Part shown: positions 29,149-38,162 of the stretch, piece by piece | Position numbering within the stretch: position 1 is the first letter of the stretch | Layout of the letters: each line of letters opens with the position of its first letter | Origin: Rhizobium leguminosarum bv. trifolii WSM2297 | GTDB taxonomy: Bacteria; Pseudomonadota; Alphaproteobacteria; Rhizobiales; Rhizobiaceae | Assembly: GCF_000271845.1 (NCBI RefSeq) | Contig: NZ_JH719394.1 | Coordinates: 221,080-285,079 of the forward strand | DNA: 64,000 nt | Direction of reading: 5' to 3' | The notes under the pieces: generated by a model | What the model was told of the DNA's origin: nothing | Database searches by the model: none | What the model saw: the letters and a program-made list of their open reading frames with translations, nothing else | Made by a program: the position numbers and the translations under genes

Positions 29149-30668
29149 TATTGAACTTTCTCGGGCGAGACGTGTGCCCCGATCATATATCGGCCGATCT
29201 CCTCGGGCTTCGTGTCCCGCGTTGCGAGCGCCGGGCTGAGCCGGCCATGATGCAGCACCTGGATGGAATCGCAGAGCTCGAACAATTCTTCGAGCTCTTC
29301 GGAAATGACGAGAATCGCCATGCCCTGATTGCGCAATGCGATCAGGCGGCTGCGGATGGCCGAAGCTGCGCCGACATCGACGCCCCATGTCGGCTGTGCC
29401 GCGAAAAGCAATTTCGGAGACAGCATGATTTCGCGGCCGACGATGAATTTCTGCAGGTTGCCGCCCGACAGGGTGCCGGCTTCCGCTTCCGGGCCGGGCG
29501 TGCGGACATCATACTGACCGATACAATCCTTGGTGAAAGCCATCGCCCGCGCCCTTTCGATCAGACCACGCCGCAAAAGTTTGAGCGGATGAGCCGTCAG
29601 CAGGCTGTTGAGGACGAGCGACATTTCCGGTACGGCGCCGCGGCCGAGCCGGTCTTCCGGAACGAAGGCAAATCCGAGCTTGCGCCGCGCCGCGGCATCG
29701 AGCCTGCCGACATCCGCCCCCATCATATAGATCCGGTCGCGTTGTTCGCGCCCCAGCATGGTCTCGCCTGAAATCAGCGCGGCGAGCTCGCTTTGGCCGT
29801 TGCCCGAAATACCGGCGATCCCGAGGATTTCGCCGGCACGCACTTCGAGACTGAGGCTGGAGAGCGGCACCGCAAAGGGATCATCGGGCTGGTGGTCCAG
29901 ACCGATGATCTCCAGCCGCTTTTCCCCGCCGGACAGCGGCAGCGCCGAAATGGGTGCGGGCATATCGCGGCCGATCATCATCCGGGCAAGGTCATGGGCA
30001 TCATGTTCGCGCGGATCGACATCCCCGGTCACGCGTCCGCCGCGCAGGATCGTCGCCCGGTCGCAGATCGCCCGGATTTCTTCGAGCTTGTGGGAAATCA
30101 GCAGAACGGAAACGCCGCCGTCGCGCAGCCGACGCAGGGTGTCGAAAAGCTTCTCCACCAATTGCGGCGGCAGGACGGAGGTGGGCTCGTCAAGGATCAG
30201 CAGCTTCGGATTGGTCATCAGGCTTCGGATGATCTCCACGCGTTGCCGCTCGCCGACGGACAGCGCATGCACATGGGCAAGCGGATCGACCTCGAGGCCG
30301 AACTCCCGGCCAAGCGTCCGGATACGTTCCTTGAGATCAGCCTTCCGACCGGGCACCACCAGCTGAATATTCTCGATGACCGTCAGGGTCTCGAACAGCG
30401 AAAAGTGCTGGAAGACCATGCCGATGCCCTTGCGCCTCGCCTCCGCTGGGGAGGTCAGTCGCAACGGTGTTCCTTCCCAGATGACGTCTCCGTCGTCCGG
30501 TTGCTCGACGCCGTAGATCAGCTTCATCAGCGTCGATTTTCCCGCCCCGTTTTCACCGAGGATCGCATGGATCGATTGCGGAGCAACGTCCAGATCGATC
30601 GCCTGATTGGCGTGGATCTGGCCGTAGCTTTTCGAAATGCCGCGCAGCGACAGGAGCGGGGTGCTCAT
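29148..30668 (-). CDS. ABC transporter ATPase, nucleoside/BMP type, two nucleotide-binding domains
   Basis: About 506 residues. Domain 1 has Walker A GENGAGKST, signature LSVGERQRVEI and Walker B LLILDEPTSVL. Domain 2 has a degenerate Walker A (GISGNGQSELA) and the signature LSGGNLQKFIVG. This asymmetric double ATPase is typical of simple sugar and BMP/nucleoside importers (YufO/NupO, RbsA-like). It starts three bases after the binding-protein gene and shares one base with the next permease gene. Confidence 0.92.
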   Translation of the reverse strand: MSTPLLSLRGISKSYGQIHANQAIDLDVAPQSIHAILGENGAGKSTLMKLIYGVEQPDDGDVIWEGTPLRLTSPAEARRKGIGMVFQHFSLFETLTVIENIQLVVPGRKADLKERIRTLGREFGLEVDPLAHVHALSVGERQRVEIIRSLMTNPKLLILDEPTSVLPPQLVEKLFDTLRRLRDGGVSVLLISHKLEEIRAICDRATILRGGRVTGDVDPREHDAHDLARMMIGRDMPAPISALPLSGGEKRLEIIGLDHQPDDPFAVPLSSLSLEVRAGEILGIAGISGNGQSELAALISGETMLGREQRDRIYMMGADVGRLDAAARRKLGFAFVPEDRLGRGAVPEMSLVLNSLLTAHPLKLLRRGLIERARAMAFTKDCIGQYDVRTPGPEAEAGTLSGGNLQKFIVGREIMLSPKLLFAAQPTWGVDVGAASAIRSRLIALRNQGMAILVISEELEELFELCDSIQVLHHGRLSPALATRDTKPEEIGRYMIGAHVSPEKVQ

Positions 30669-30671
30669 GCG

Positions 30672-31769
30672 TTATTTCGGCAGCGGCGTCGACACGCCCT
30701 TGACGTGCCAATTCATGGCGATGATCTCGGGGTCGGCCATGGTTGCACCCGAGGCGACACCTTCGCTGCCGTCGGCCTTGGTGATCGGCCCGGTGAAGGG
30801 CGAGAAGCTGTCGTCGGCGATCTTTGCCTCGATCTCCTTGATCTTGGCCATCACGTCGGCCGGAATGGCCGGGTTCCAGTCGACCACTTCGACGACCTTG
30901 TCGGCGACGCCGAGGAACGCATTGGCCCCCTTGAACGTACCGGCGAGATGGGCATCGACCGACGCCTTGAAGAACGGCGACCAGTCAGTCGAGATGCAGC
31001 CGAGATAGGTTTTCGGCGCATATTTCTTCATCGACGAGTTGAGGTTGAAGGCGTAGACGCCGGCTTCTTCGCAGGCCGAGATGACGGACGGCGTGTCCTG
31101 GGCGTTGGAGAAGATCACGTCGCACTTCTGGGCGATCAGCGCCTTGGCTGCCTCCTGCTCCTTGGCCGGGTCGAACCAGGAATTGACCCAGACGACCGAG
31201 ACTTCAATATCGGGCTTGACGGCCTGAGCGCCGAGCGTGAAGGCGTTGATCGAGGTAATGAGCTCCGGGATCGCAAAGGCCGAGACGGAGCCGAGCTTGC
31301 CGGTCTTGCTGAGTGCTGCTGCTGCCATGCCGAGCAGATAGGTGCCCTGGAAATATTTGGCGGCGAAGGGTGAGAAATTCGGAGCCACCTGGAAGCCGGA
31401 GGCATGCAGGACCGTGACGCTCGGATCACGGCGGGCGATCTGCAGGGCGCCGTTCTGATAGCCGAAGGAGCCGGCAATCAGGAACTTGTTTCTGTCAGCG
31501 ACGGTCTTGGTCATGATGCGGTCGGCGTCCGGGCCTTCGGCGATATTCTCAAGCACGGTGACCTTCACCTTGTCGCCGTAAGCGGCCTTGATCGGCTCGA
31601 GACCTGCGGCAAGGGCATGCCCCCAGCCGACATCGCCGATCGGCGAGGGGACGACAAGCGTGATGCCGAGCGGCTGGTCGGCGGCAAAAGCAAGGCGGCT
31701 GCCGAGCGCGCCGGCAAGGCCGGTGGCGGCAACGGCCGTCATCAGGTTTCTGCGGGTCAGTCTGGTCAT
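30672..31769 (-). CDS. BMP-family (PnrA-like) periplasmic binding protein
   Basis: About 365 residues. The N-terminus has a twin-arginine-like export signal (LTRRNLMTAVAATGLAG) with cleavage near AFAADQP. The mature part is of the basic membrane protein family, whose characterised members bind nucleosides, purine bases or related heterocycles; seen are GDVGWGHALAAGLEPIK and NPAIPADVMAKI. It delivers ligand to the ATPase and two permeases downstream. With a purine-type deaminase and an oxygenase in the same operon, a purine or pteridine base is the likely ligand. Confidence 0.9.
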   Translation of the reverse strand: MTRLTRRNLMTAVAATGLAGALGSRLAFAADQPLGITLVVPSPIGDVGWGHALAAGLEPIKAAYGDKVKVTVLENIAEGPDADRIMTKTVADRNKFLIAGSFGYQNGALQIARRDPSVTVLHASGFQVAPNFSPFAAKYFQGTYLLGMAAAALSKTGKLGSVSAFAIPELITSINAFTLGAQAVKPDIEVSVVWVNSWFDPAKEQEAAKALIAQKCDVIFSNAQDTPSVISACEEAGVYAFNLNSSMKKYAPKTYLGCISTDWSPFFKASVDAHLAGTFKGANAFLGVADKVVEVVDWNPAIPADVMAKIKEIEAKIADDSFSPFTGPITKADGSEGVASGATMADPEIIAMNWHVKGVSTPLPK

Positions 31770-31794
31770 GATCTCAGTTCCCTCTTTTTGGTTC

Positions 31795-33174
31795 TTAGAA
31801 TTTCACGGCGGCGAGCACAGTCTCGGCATCGGCAGACAGCTGGGCCTCGTCGAGCCCGGGGAATTCGCCCTTCTGCCAGACGACGCGGCCATTGATCATC
31901 GTCATATCCGTTGCCATGCCGATGCCGACGCGGGCAATCAGGCCCAGCGGATCGTGCCGCGTGCCGACATAATCCATGCGGCGGGTGTCGATCGCAAACA
32001 GGTCAGCCGCCATGCCGGGCGCGAGCCGGCCGATATCGTCCCGGCCGAGCAGGCTCGCGCCGCCTGTCGTGCCAAAGCCGAGGAAATCGGCCGGCGGCGG
32101 CACGGGATGGGCGCGGTTGGAGGAGACGAGGCACTGCAGCATGTAAGCCGAATGCAGGCAGTGCATCAGGTTGGAATTGTCGTTGGAGGCAGCACCGTCG
32201 CAGCCAAGGCCGATGCGCAGGCCGAAGGCGGCCATGGCGGGAATATCGGTCACCTCTGCGCCGACCAGATAGACCGGCTCCGGGCAGTGCGCCACGCCGG
32301 TTCCGCTCGCCGCCATCGTCTTGAGCTCGTCGTGGGTCAGCTCCCAGCAATGGGCATAGAATGTGTCGGGGCCGGCAAAGCCGAGTTCTTCCAGATAATC
32401 GACGGTGCGCATGCCATAGCGGGCCTGAATGACTGGGCTTTCGCCCTCGCCGACATGGGTGTGCATCATGACGCCGCGATCACGCGCCAGTGCCACCGAT
32501 TCCGCAAAGGTCTCGCGATAACAATTCACCGGTTGGCAGGGTGCCACCACGACCTGGCGCATGCTGAAGCGGCTGGCATCGTGGTAGGTGTCGATCAGCC
32601 GGGCGCAGTCGGCGATGAATTCGTCGGTTGTTTCCAGCATCTCGTCGGGAATAGTCGAGCCTTCCGACTTCGGCAGGGTATTGCCGCCGCGGCCGGCGTG
32701 GAAGCGCATGCCGAGCAGTTCGGCTGCCTCGAACTGGCGGTCGATCAGCCGTTTTCCGGCGTGGCGGGGAAAATTGTATTGATGGTCGAAAGCCGTGGTG
32801 CAGCCATGTTTGATCAGCTCTGCCATCGCCGTGACGGAGGCGTGGTAAAAGCTTTCCTCGTTGAGCTGCGAAAAGATCGGGTAGATCCGGTCCAGCCACT
32901 CGATCACCGAGAGCTTCGTCCAGTCGAGATCGGCGCGATTGCGCACGAAGCACTGGAAAAAATGATGGTGGGTGTTGACGAGGCCCGGATAGACGAACCA
33001 ACCGGCGGCATCCTGAACGGTCGTGCCGGCGGGAAGCGCGTTCGCCGCCAGATTTTCGCCGATCGCCACAATCGCCGAACCGCTCGTGAGGAGATCGACA
33101 TTGCGACGGACGACCAGCCGCTTGCCGTCGTCGACGATCACGGCCGCGCAGTTCTTCAGGAGATAGCCGGTCAT
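31795..33174 (-). CDS. Amidohydrolase: guanine/8-oxoguanine-type deaminase (TRZ/ATZ family)
   Basis: About 459 residues. Metal-binding motifs of subtype III amidohydrolases are present: HHHFFQ in PGLVNTHHHFF, HTHVGEGE, the His of YAHCWEL, and LGCDGAASND with the catalytic Asp. The pattern resembles 8-oxoguanine deaminases (HHHF.Q, AHCPEP, SNDNSNLM) rather than chlorohydrolases. It would hydrolyse an amino group from a purine-like or pteridine base in the cytosol. The variant GEGE in place of the usual AET suggests a substrate of its own. It follows the GST-like gene by one base. Confidence 0.82.
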   Translation of the reverse strand: MTGYLLKNCAAVIVDDGKRLVVRRNVDLLTSGSAIVAIGENLAANALPAGTTVQDAAGWFVYPGLVNTHHHFFQCFVRNRADLDWTKLSVIEWLDRIYPIFSQLNEESFYHASVTAMAELIKHGCTTAFDHQYNFPRHAGKRLIDRQFEAAELLGMRFHAGRGGNTLPKSEGSTIPDEMLETTDEFIADCARLIDTYHDASRFSMRQVVVAPCQPVNCYRETFAESVALARDRGVMMHTHVGEGESPVIQARYGMRTVDYLEELGFAGPDTFYAHCWELTHDELKTMAASGTGVAHCPEPVYLVGAEVTDIPAMAAFGLRIGLGCDGAASNDNSNLMHCLHSAYMLQCLVSSNRAHPVPPPADFLGFGTTGGASLLGRDDIGRLAPGMAADLFAIDTRRMDYVGTRHDPLGLIARVGIGMATDMTMINGRVVWQKGEFPGLDEAQLSADAETVLAAVKF

Positions 33175-33175
33175 G

Positions 33176-33838
33176 TCACGCCTCGCCCGGTTCGTCGATA
33201 TGCGGTTCGGGCTTCAATTCGTGCAGCCTGTGAATACCCGGCATCTCAATAAACTTGTCAAGGGCGCGCAGCGCCCGCGACCAGAGCCGGATGGCGGGAT
33301 ACGCATCCAGCGTGACGCCCCCATCGGGCGCCAGCGCCACATAGGGAAAGCAGGCGATGTCGGCAATTGTCGGTCGGTCGGCGGCAAGGAAGCGCATGCC
33401 GCGAAGACCCTGCTCGACAAGCCCGGCCTCAAGCTCGCGAAGCGCCGCAATACCCTGGGCCTGCAGCGCGCCGATATCGCCCGGCCGCAGCAGCATTTCA
33501 TGAAGCCGCGCGCCGCCGAGGCTTGCCGTCAGCCGGCCGGAGAACGACAGCCATTGCTGCACCTTTGCCGCTTCTTCGGCCTTGCCGCTGCCAAGCCATT
33601 CGGGTGCTGCCTTGGCGGCGAGATAGACGAGGATCGCCGACGATTCGGTCAGGAGCAGATCGCCATCCTCGAGGATCGGAATGGAGCCTGCCGGATTGAG
33701 GGCAAGAAGCTCGGGGCCGCGATGCTCGACGCCGGGATGAAAATCCACCGGGCGGAGTTCAAGCTTCACGTCGGTCAGCGCCGCCATCAGGCGCACCTTG
33801 TAGCAGCTGGGGGAGAGAATATAGTCGTAGAGCTTCAT
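33176..33838 (-). CDS. Glutathione S-transferase-like protein (possible NdmE-type scaffold)
   Basis: About 220 residues. The N-terminal thioredoxin-fold domain has LSPSCYKVRLMAAL and NPAGSIPILEDGDLLLTESSAI, which carry the glutathione-binding positions. The C-terminal half is the all-helical GST domain. Its start overlaps the oxygenase gene by four bases, so it is made together with it. In caffeine degraders a GST-like protein (NdmE) is a structural part of the N7-demethylase complex; the same arrangement beside a Rieske-less oxygenase suggests a similar role here. A simple detoxifying GST cannot be excluded. Confidence 0.85.
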   Translation of the reverse strand: MKLYDYILSPSCYKVRLMAALTDVKLELRPVDFHPGVEHRGPELLALNPAGSIPILEDGDLLLTESSAILVYLAAKAAPEWLGSGKAEEAAKVQQWLSFSGRLTASLGGARLHEMLLRPGDIGALQAQGIAALRELEAGLVEQGLRGMRFLAADRPTIADIACFPYVALAPDGGVTLDAYPAIRLWSRALRALDKFIEMPGIHRLHELKPEPHIDEPGEA

Positions 33839-34680
33839 TGCGCCACCAGCTGTGCGCCATAGGTATAATTGTGACGCTTCAGCCAGCGCCGATAGGCGAT
33901 CGATGTCAGATCAGCCCGCGTCGGGATTTCCATGCCGGGATCGAGCGGCAGGAGCCGCGGGATCTGGTTTTCGAGGATCGAACGGTCCTGCAGGAAGATC
34001 GTCTGCTGGAAGTGGATGAGGTCGGTCATCGCTGTCTCGTCGTCGAAAAGCGCCATCCACGGCCAGACGTCGCACAGATCCTCGGCCAGCGGCTGCACGA
34101 AGAGCGTGATGACATCCCATTCGCTCGGGCGCGGCGGACAGGTCTTGTAGAGCACGGAACAGGTCGGCGCGGGCACGCGGTACATATATTCGGTGGTAAT
34201 GCCACCGCTTGCCGATTTGGCGGCCTGCGGCTGGTAAAACTTCACCTGCGTTGCCCAGACTTCGTCTTCCTTTTCGCGGATCTCGACCTTGTAGTTCTGA
34301 ACCTCGGTGTGCGGCTCTGCGCCGAGAATGTCGGTGTGGACGAAGGGGAAATGGGCGACGTCGAGGAAGTTCTCGACGGCACGCAGGGGCGAGCAGCGCA
34401 CCCGCACCACGCCGACGTCGACGAAACGGCGGCCGGGCTGGTCGGCCTCGGGGATCGGGAAAATATCCTTCCTCGGCTCGCCGAGGGAAGACCAGACATG
34501 GCCGTAACGTAGGCGCACCGGCAGAACACGGCCGTTGCCGTCCGTTACCCGCGCATTGCCATCGGCGTCGCTCGCCACGTCGATCGGCTCGCCCATCAGC
34601 GCCGTCTTGCGACCGGCGCTGTCGAGCTGACTGAAAAGCCCAACCGGATACCATTCGTCGATCATCGCCTGCATGGTCAT
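33835..34680 (-). CDS. Rieske-oxygenase catalytic subunit lacking the Rieske cluster site (NdmC-like)
   Basis: About 281 residues. The N-terminal ~75 still look like the edge of a Rieske domain (WYPVG, ALMGEPIDVASDADG, LRYGHVWSSLG), but the CxH...CxxH cluster loops are missing. The mononuclear-iron domain is intact: NFLDVAHFPFVH supplies His110 and His115 with the electron-bridging Asp107, and Asp232 in FLQDRSILENQ is the likely third ligand. This is the layout of VanA/Ndm-type N- or O-demethylases, shortened as in NdmC. It overlaps the upstream Rieske-protein gene by four bases, which probably supplies the electrons. Likely reaction: oxidative demethylation or hydroxylation of a heterocycle. 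Confidence 0.82.
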   Translation of the reverse strand: MTMQAMIDEWYPVGLFSQLDSAGRKTALMGEPIDVASDADGNARVTDGNGRVLPVRLRYGHVWSSLGEPRKDIFPIPEADQPGRRFVDVGVVRVRCSPLRAVENFLDVAHFPFVHTDILGAEPHTEVQNYKVEIREKEDEVWATQVKFYQPQAAKSASGGITTEYMYRVPAPTCSVLYKTCPPRPSEWDVITLFVQPLAEDLCDVWPWMALFDDETAMTDLIHFQQTIFLQDRSILENQIPRLLPLDPGMEIPTRADLTSIAYRRWLKRHNYTYGAQLVAQ

Positions 34681-35330
34681 TGCGCGATCTCCTTTTTCTG
34701 AAGACCTTCAGCCCGGCGGCGCAGACTTTCGCAAGCCCGCGAAGCGCCGATGGCCGCGGCAGGGCCGACGTCATCCCTCAGCAGCACATGGATCAGCGTC
34801 TGCCCATCCTCCTGGGCGGATAATAGCAGACAGAGGCTGCCGGTGGATGCGCCGAGCTCGATAAGACCGTCAGGATTCGCCTTCGCGCTGGCTGCCGCCT
34901 CGATCGCGGCAGTGCCTGCAAACGCCGTCAGCGAGCGCAGGGGAATGAGGCCGTCCAGCCTCGGCGGCTTCGACGCCGGCGTGCCGACCGCCACCCAGAT
35001 CACGCTGCCCGCTTCCTCAACCTCATGGGTGGCGACACGGATGCTTTCCGGCGGCGCCAGTCCCGGATGGGCGGGAATGCGCAGACAGTTTCCGGCCTGG
35101 CCATAGCTCCAGCCGTGATAGATGCAGGAAAGCGCCTCGCCGCGCACGAAGCCATGAGATAAGCGCATGCCGCGGTGCGGACAGCGATCCGCCGATGCCG
35201 ATACACGCCCCGAAGCGCTGCGCCAGAGAGCAATCGATCCAGATGCCGTCCGGGCCGGCATGACGGTTGCGGCAGGCAGATCCCGGGAAAGGGCGACTGG
35301 CGTCCAAAAGCCGGTCGGATCGGATGGCAT
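34677..35330 (-). CDS. Stand-alone Rieske [2Fe-2S] protein with short C-terminal extension
   Basis: About 217 residues. Residues 1-110 form a Rieske domain with Cys50-Pro-His52 (CPHRG) and Cys69/His72 (CIYHGW), the correct spacing for oxygenase-type clusters. Residues 115-217 do not carry the iron site of a catalytic domain and look like a shortened, degenerate remnant or a docking domain. It is the first gene of the operon and overlaps the gene for the clusterless oxygenase. The pair reads as one Rieske oxygenase split in two. No reductase gene is present nearby, so the electron donor must come from elsewhere. Confidence 0.85.
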   Translation of the reverse strand: MPSDPTGFWTPVALSRDLPAATVMPARTASGSIALWRSASGRVSASADRCPHRGMRLSHGFVRGEALSCIYHGWSYGQAGNCLRIPAHPGLAPPESIRVATHEVEEAGSVIWVAVGTPASKPPRLDGLIPLRSLTAFAGTAAIEAAASAKANPDGLIELGASTGSLCLLLSAQEDGQTLIHVLLRDDVGPAAAIGASRACESLRRRAEGLQKKEIAQ

Positions 35331-35452
35331 GACTAGACTTCCTGAACCATACTACGTTTTAGAACGAACTCAAGGCCTCACGTTTGCATAGTTATTTCGC
35401 ATTGGCAATAATGGTTAAATAATATGCACATCGCAAAAAACCGCCTTTGGCA

Positions 35453-35719
35453 TCAAGTCGTTTCGCGGGTGATCGCCGTGCGTTCTATGCTCTCCACCCA
35501 CACGTCGATAGGCCCCAGAGAGCATCCGACCTCCATCATGTCGATCAATTCCTCGGGTCCGGAAACGTCGACATCGATCCTCTTCGAGCTCGTATGAGAT
35601 ATGCTGTGCGAGAGCCCGAGCTTGGCCGCATGGCGCCGGATCCAGGGGACAAAGGAGGCAGCCTTGAGATCACCGACAATCGTCATCCGCTCCCGGAGGT
35701 GGCTTGTATCTTGTCCCAT
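35453..35719 (-). CDS. Acylphosphatase-like protein lacking catalytic residues
   Basis: About 88 residues from ATG 35719; the frame extends to 35851. The pattern IVGDLKAASFVPWIRRHAAKLG ... IDVDVSGPEELIDMM matches the small alpha/beta acylphosphatase fold (in acylphosphatases: GRVQGVGFRYW, GW-RN, EGPEE). The catalytic Arg position reads Val (SFVPW) and the Asn region reads SISHT, so it is probably not an active acylphosphatase and may have become a binding protein. It stands alone between the purine-type operon and a GNAT gene. The family call is from pattern memory. Confidence 0.6.
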   Translation of the reverse strand: MGQDTSHLRERMTIVGDLKAASFVPWIRRHAAKLGLSHSISHTSSKRIDVDVSGPEELIDMMEVGCSLGPIDVWVESIERTAITRETT

Positions 35720-35902
35720 GCTCGCCCTTGTTTTTCCAACACCATAGCGCCTGAATGACAATGCGAAAGGGCCATCGTCAAAGCGAGGATATGGCGTTTG
35801 AGTTTCCTTTGCAAAATCCTGCGGCGGCATTGCCCGACGGTTCCGTTCCACGTCAGCGGTGTCGTGCAGAGCTCGCCAACCGCCGTAAGGACGCCATGCT
35901 GC

Positions 35903-36778
35903 CTAACTTAACGCATGGCCGGCCAAGCCATACACCACCGGTTCGCCGTTTTTGCTTTGCAGGAAGGGCCGCCCCTTGGACATGGTCGTCACGGTGTCCG
36001 AGACGGCAAGCCGGCTTTGTTGAAGGAACTCGGCGAACAGACCCTTCTCCCGCGTATCGACGCGCGCGAAACGGCCTGCCAAATCCTTGAGATGCACGGC
36101 TGCGAGATGGATGGCGTCCTGATCGTTGCTTGCCACGATCGGACCGACCACGTGGCCGCGTCCGAACTCGCGGCACATGGAATAGCCGACGATTTCGTCG
36201 CCCCGCCGGAGTGTGCAAACGGCAGCACCTTCCGCAAGCAAAGCAAGCAACTTGCCGCGATCAGTGCCGAAGACGCGCGTATCGAGAGCGTTGATCTCCT
36301 CGACATTGTCATTTGACAATTCGCTCAGCTGCCCGTTCAGTTCCGGCAGGGGAGGGAGCTTGGGCGTGACATCTCCCTGGTATTGATAGACAATCGCTTC
36401 CTTGGTGAAGCCGAGAGAAACATAAAGCCTGTAAGCCGCGTGGGTTGAATTCAGGCTCAGATTGCGGTCGCCGCACTGCTCAAACACTTGCTCCATGAGC
36501 CATCGGCCAGTCCCTTGCGCCTGCGTGCGCGGCGACGTGATCACCAGCCCGATCGTGGCGAAATCGTCCCCATGCGGAAACCACATCGCGCTTCCGAAGA
36601 CGCGTCCGATCCCATCGACGGCGACGATGCCCCGGCCCGCGCGCCGCAGAAAATCCCAGTCCTTGGGCCGGTGCGGCCAGCCGACGCCTATCGACAGCGC
36701 GTGAAGCAGGCTGACATCGACGCTGTTGATATCCTGCGCAATCAATTCGAACGATTTCAGCCGCACTGATTTTTGCAT
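35903..36778 (-). CDS. Tandem-GNAT acetyltransferase (paralogue of 46485-47318)
   Basis: About 291 residues. An N-terminal GNAT domain shows the acetyl-CoA pyrophosphate loop near RTQAQGTGRWLMEQ. A C-terminal domain shares DRGKLLALLAEGA and the FGRGHVVGPIVASN stretch with the other GNAT protein in this window. The common LSIGVGWPHRPKDWDF start makes the two clear paralogues. Substrates of this family are unknown; acetylation of an amine or amino acid is likely. It is divergent from an argE-like gene 240 bases away, which removes acetyl groups from amines, a suggestive pairing. Confidence 0.82.
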   Translation of the reverse strand: MQKSVRLKSFELIAQDINSVDVSLLHALSIGVGWPHRPKDWDFLRRAGRGIVAVDGIGRVFGSAMWFPHGDDFATIGLVITSPRTQAQGTGRWLMEQVFEQCGDRNLSLNSTHAAYRLYVSLGFTKEAIVYQYQGDVTPKLPPLPELNGQLSELSNDNVEEINALDTRVFGTDRGKLLALLAEGAAVCTLRRGDEIVGYSMCREFGRGHVVGPIVASNDQDAIHLAAVHLKDLAGRFARVDTREKGLFAEFLQQSRLAVSDTVTTMSKGRPFLQSKNGEPVVYGLAGHALS

Positions 36779-37018
36779 TTTCGCGTATCCGCTCCGTTCG
36801 CCGGATCACCAAACTCCACTGGAGGTCGACAGCGTCTTTGATCCTGCGCCGATTGCAACCAAGTCACAATATCGCACACGAAGGCCGGCAGGATTGGCTT
36901 GTTCGCCGCAACAATTCGAAATCTTCAGCTGAACCGAGGCCCCACTCAGCAGGCAAAACTCCTGCCTTTGCTTAGGCTAGTTAGCATCTGGACCCCTCCA
37001 AAGGCAACTTGGTCACCC

Positions 37019-38146
37019 ATGAACGTCATCGATATTCTCGCGAGGCTGGTCGCGTTCCCCTCCGTTGTCGGAACGTCGAACGGCGCGATTGCCGACTGGA
37101 TAGGCGACTACTGCCGAAAGGCGGGAGCCGATGTCACGATCCATCCTGGCCCTGAAGGGGACCGATACAACCTTTTCGCGACCGTGGGACCGCGGGAAGA
37201 CCGCGGTTACATTCTGTCCGGGCACATGGATGTCGTGCCGGCCGGCGAACCGGAATGGAGTTCCGACCCATTCGTCCTGCGCCCTGCGGGAGACAGGCTT
37301 TATGGACGCGGCGCCAGCGATATGAAGGGTTTTCTCGCCTGCGCCCTGGCCGCATTGCCGAAGCTTGCCGCCATGAACCTGCGGCGGCCGATCCACCTTG
37401 CCTTCTCCTATGACGAGGAGGCAGGCAGCCGCGGCGTGCCGCATCTGATCGCGGCGCTGCCGAAGCTGTGCAATGCCCCGCTCGGGGCGATCATCGGCGA
37501 ACCGAGCCGAATGCAGGCGGTACGAGGGCATAAGGGCAAGGCAGCCGTCCGGCTGGAGGTGATCGGGCGGTCAGGTCATTCCTCGCGCCCCGATCTCGGG
37601 CTAAACGCCATTCATGCGATGGCCAATCTGATCACAGAGGTGGCCGTATACGGCACGTCCCTGACGAGCGGCCCCTTTCACCATGATTTCGCGCCGCCCT
37701 ACTCGTCACTGCAGGTTGGCGTCATTGCCGGCGGCCAATCGGTCAACATCATTCCGGATCGCTGCACAGCAGATATCGAGGTCCGCGCCGTGCCGGGGAT
37801 CTCACCGTCATCGCTGCTCGACCCGGTAAAAGCGAGACTCACTGCTCTCAGAGACCAGGGATTCGAGGTGGGCTGGCATGAGCTGAGCGCCTACCCCGGA
37901 CTTGCGCTCCCCGAAGACAGCCAACTCGCAACCCTGCTGAGGGAGTTGACCGGGCAGGAGCCGCTTGCCGCCGTGAGCTACGGCACAGAAGCCGGGCTCT
38001 ATCAGCAGTCCGGCATCGATTCCATCATCTGCGGGCCCGGGGATATCGGCCGTGCGCACCGACCTGACGAATATATCGAAGTTGGCGAGCTCGCAGCATG
38101 CCAGACGATGATCGAGGCGCTCGGCGCCCATCTTGCCCGAGGCTGA
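37019..38146 (+). CDS. ArgE/DapE-family deacetylase (acetylornithine deacetylase-like)
   Basis: About 375 residues. Zinc-peptidase motifs of family M20 are present: [14 protein letters not shown] with the first metal His and Asp, [10 protein letters not shown], and the DEEAGSRG catalytic Glu region. It is of ArgE type: hydrolysis of N-acetyl-ornithine or another N-acyl amino acid. ATG 37019 is chosen as the first well-aligned residue; the frame opens at 36899. It is the first gene of a three-gene operon with a GhrA-like reductase and a cupin. Because arginine synthesis in rhizobia usually uses other genes, a catabolic role for N-acyl amines is possible. Confidence 0.85.
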   Translation: MNVIDILARLVAFPSVVGTSNGAIADWIGDYCRKAGADVTIHPGPEGDRYNLFATVGPREDRGYILSGHMDVVPAGEPEWSSDPFVLRPAGDRLYGRGASDMKGFLACALAALPKLAAMNLRRPIHLAFSYDEEAGSRGVPHLIAALPKLCNAPLGAIIGEPSRMQAVRGHKGKAAVRLEVIGRSGHSSRPDLGLNAIHAMANLITEVAVYGTSLTSGPFHHDFAPPYSSLQVGVIAGGQSVNIIPDRCTADIEVRAVPGISPSSLLDPVKARLTALRDQGFEVGWHELSAYPGLALPEDSQLATLLRELTGQEPLAAVSYGTEAGLYQQSGIDSIICGPGDIGRAHRPDEYIEVGELAACQTMIEALGAHLARG

Positions 38147-38162
38147 AGGAAGGCAATTTTCC

